Part shown: piece by piece, positions 59,567-60,432 of the stretch
How positions within the stretch are numbered: position 1 is the stretch's first letter
Layout: each line of letters starts with the position of its first letter
Source: Pirellulales bacterium
Lineage (GTDB): Bacteria > Planctomycetota > Planctomycetia > Pirellulales > JAEUIK01
Reading direction: 5' to 3'
NCBI GenBank assembly: GCA_019694435.1
Contig: JAIBBZ010000034.1
Location: 1-60,432, forward strand
Length of the DNA stretch: 60,432 nt
The notes under the pieces: model-generated
Databases searched by the model: none
Told to the model about the DNA's origin: nothing
What the model saw: only the letters and a program-made list of their open reading frames with translations
Translations under genes and position numbers: made by a program

Positions 59567-59981
59567 AAAGATGTTCCGGGAGGCGGTCGGGGCGGACGAT
59601 TACCCGTCCACGGAAAGCTGGTCCAAAGTGGGCGGAGCCATCCCAGCCGCTGCTTGCATTAAAAGCAGCCGGAATAACCGGCTCAAGTCGCGCGGCACAA
59701 GCCAGGCAGGACTGTTTCGTGGGCAAACGAAAGGGTGGTAGCGAGCCTATCGATTGGATCGGCGAATTTGTTTGCGTTCCTTGACCTACCCGGATAGGGT
59801 GAAAAAAGCTGCCAAATTGCCCCAGCTCGCCGTTCTGCCGCTGGGCTATCGCCGTTCCGGGTGATCCTCAGCGGCGCTCGATCAATTGTGGTAGCTGCGG
59901 AACCGAGTCACTCCCAGCATGCACGGCCGCCGCGCCTGGCGGTTGTCCATGCTCTCCAGGCCCTCGTTCAGGACAGCCGCC
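59567..59981. other. Divergent intergenic region with a leader hairpin
   Basis: About 415 bases between two divergent genes. On the minus strand about 100 bases before the matrixin-like gene is a hairpin AGCCGG/CCGGCT (59667-59683) followed by GCTTTTAA, terminator-like. No convincing promoter pair was found for either gene. Confidence 0.4.
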
Positions 59982-60432
59982 ATGAAACGCGAATTCACGT
60001 TCATGTTTCGCGCAGGACTTTGCTCGCTGGCGCTCGTTGCCTTCGCCGGCTCGACGCTGGCCTGGCTGGCCGGCAGCAACTCCACAGCTCAGGCCCAAGT
60101 CGACGACAACCCCGATGACAATGAGGACGGCGGTAACAACGGCGGCGGAGGCGGGGGTGGCGGCGGAGGCGGGGGTGGTGGCGGAGGCGGTGGTGGCGGC
60201 GGCGGAGGGGGTGGCGGCGGTAGCGGTGGTGGAACCGGCGGCGGCACAGGTGGCAGCACCGGCGGCGTGACCTCCGGCGTCATCGTCTCGCAGAGTGCCG
60301 TGGGTGGTGTGGCGGTCGATGCGCAGGGCGTGTTGAGCAATGCCGTGTTCGATGCCTCGGGCGCTCTGGCCGCGGCGCGGAAGCGCGCGGCGCTGGCCGT
60401 CGAGGGCGACCTGGGCCGGTTTTCGCCGTTGC
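59982..60432 (+). CDS. Secreted poly-glycine protein, DUF1598-like, truncated at the window end
   Basis: ATG at 59982 (MKREFTFMFRAGL), open to the last base, so the C-terminus is missing. A signal peptide (LCSLALVAFAGSTLAWLA) and a short acidic linker (DDNPDDNEDG) are followed by a run of 27 consecutive glycines, then Gly/Ser/Thr and the start of a domain reading GVAVDAQGVLSNAV and AALAVEGDLGRFSPL. That last part resembles the beginning of planctomycete DUF1598 proteins (tentative). Many glycine codons repeat as GGC GGC GGA GGC GGG GGT, indicating expansion by slippage. Confidence 0.75.
   Translation, partial: MKREFTFMFRAGLCSLALVAFAGSTLAWLAGSNSTAQAQVDDNPDDNEDGGNNGGGGGGGGGGGGGGGGGGGGGGGGGGGSGGGTGGGTGGSTGGVTSGVIVSQSAVGGVAVDAQGVLSNAVFDASGALAAARKRAALAVEGDLGRFSPL

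Noticed and set aside
60089..60340. Proline-rich minus-strand frame
   Set aside because: It is the antisense reading of the poly-glycine codons of the truncated secreted protein.

Overview
The window is a high-GC bacterial chromosome segment that looks like a member of the Planctomycetota, probably a Pirellulales-type organism (inference from gene content, no database search). The lineage clues are a PEP-CTERM sorting-signal protein, a secreted matrixin-like protein with an N-terminal motif resembling the planctomycete LEPR-XLL signature, redoxin/cytochrome/copper-monooxygenase fusions, PQQ-type beta-propeller proteins, a multi-GroEL cluster and a poly-glycine secreted protein of DUF1598 type. 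I see no rRNA, tRNA, CRISPR array, insertion sequence or prophage.

Layout. 1-10.5 kb: a 5'-truncated SulP anion transporter, a DsbD-like thiol:disulfide reductase, an aminoglycoside-phosphotransferase-like kinase, a secreted zinc metalloprotease, a P-II protein beside a receiver-like protein, and a multipass membrane protein. 10.6-17 kb is a proteostasis block on the minus strand: dnaJ-grpE-fmdB-yacG, preceded by groEL2-groES-groEL1, which ends in a strong intrinsic terminator. 17.3-23.4 kb: an M42 aminopeptidase, then the plus-strand aspartate-family operon hom - ApgM-like protein (candidate homoserine kinase) - lysC with four ACT domains, then a bifunctional nuclease. 23.6-25.9 kb: one AT-richer gene encoding a TIR domain fused to a P-loop ATPase, flanked by housekeeping genes; it looks horizontally acquired and defence-like. 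26.3-31.9 kb: valS, a YkvA protein, and cimA.

The most informative finding is upstream of cimA (31.6-31.84 kb): a sigma-70-type promoter, a 28-codon leader peptide with four isoleucine codons, a hairpin, an antiterminator strand directly after the leader stop codon, and a perfect intrinsic terminator with a U7 tract just before the cimA ribosome-binding site. Together these form a textbook ribosome-mediated transcription attenuator on the first enzyme of the pyruvate-citramalate route to isoleucine.

31.9-43.3 kb: an RsbU-type phosphatase, a GDPD phosphodiesterase, bacterioferritin facing its ferredoxin partner (which has a promoter with a perfect 7-1-7 Fur-like box), an amidohydrolase coupled to a hexahaem cytochrome c, a PEP-CTERM protein, a class II-like cytochrome c and a glycogen debranching enzyme. 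43.5-60.4 kb: a redoxin-cytochrome-copper monooxygenase fusion, a PQQ propeller and an AhpD-like protein in a row, a Gly-rich secreted protein, a long coiled-coil protein, thioredoxin with a consensus promoter, a quinone oxidoreductase, a small zincin, a HEAT-repeat lipoprotein, a 31-residue membrane peptide, a second PQQ propeller, an MMPL/RND exporter, the matrixin-like protein and a truncated poly-glycine secreted protein.
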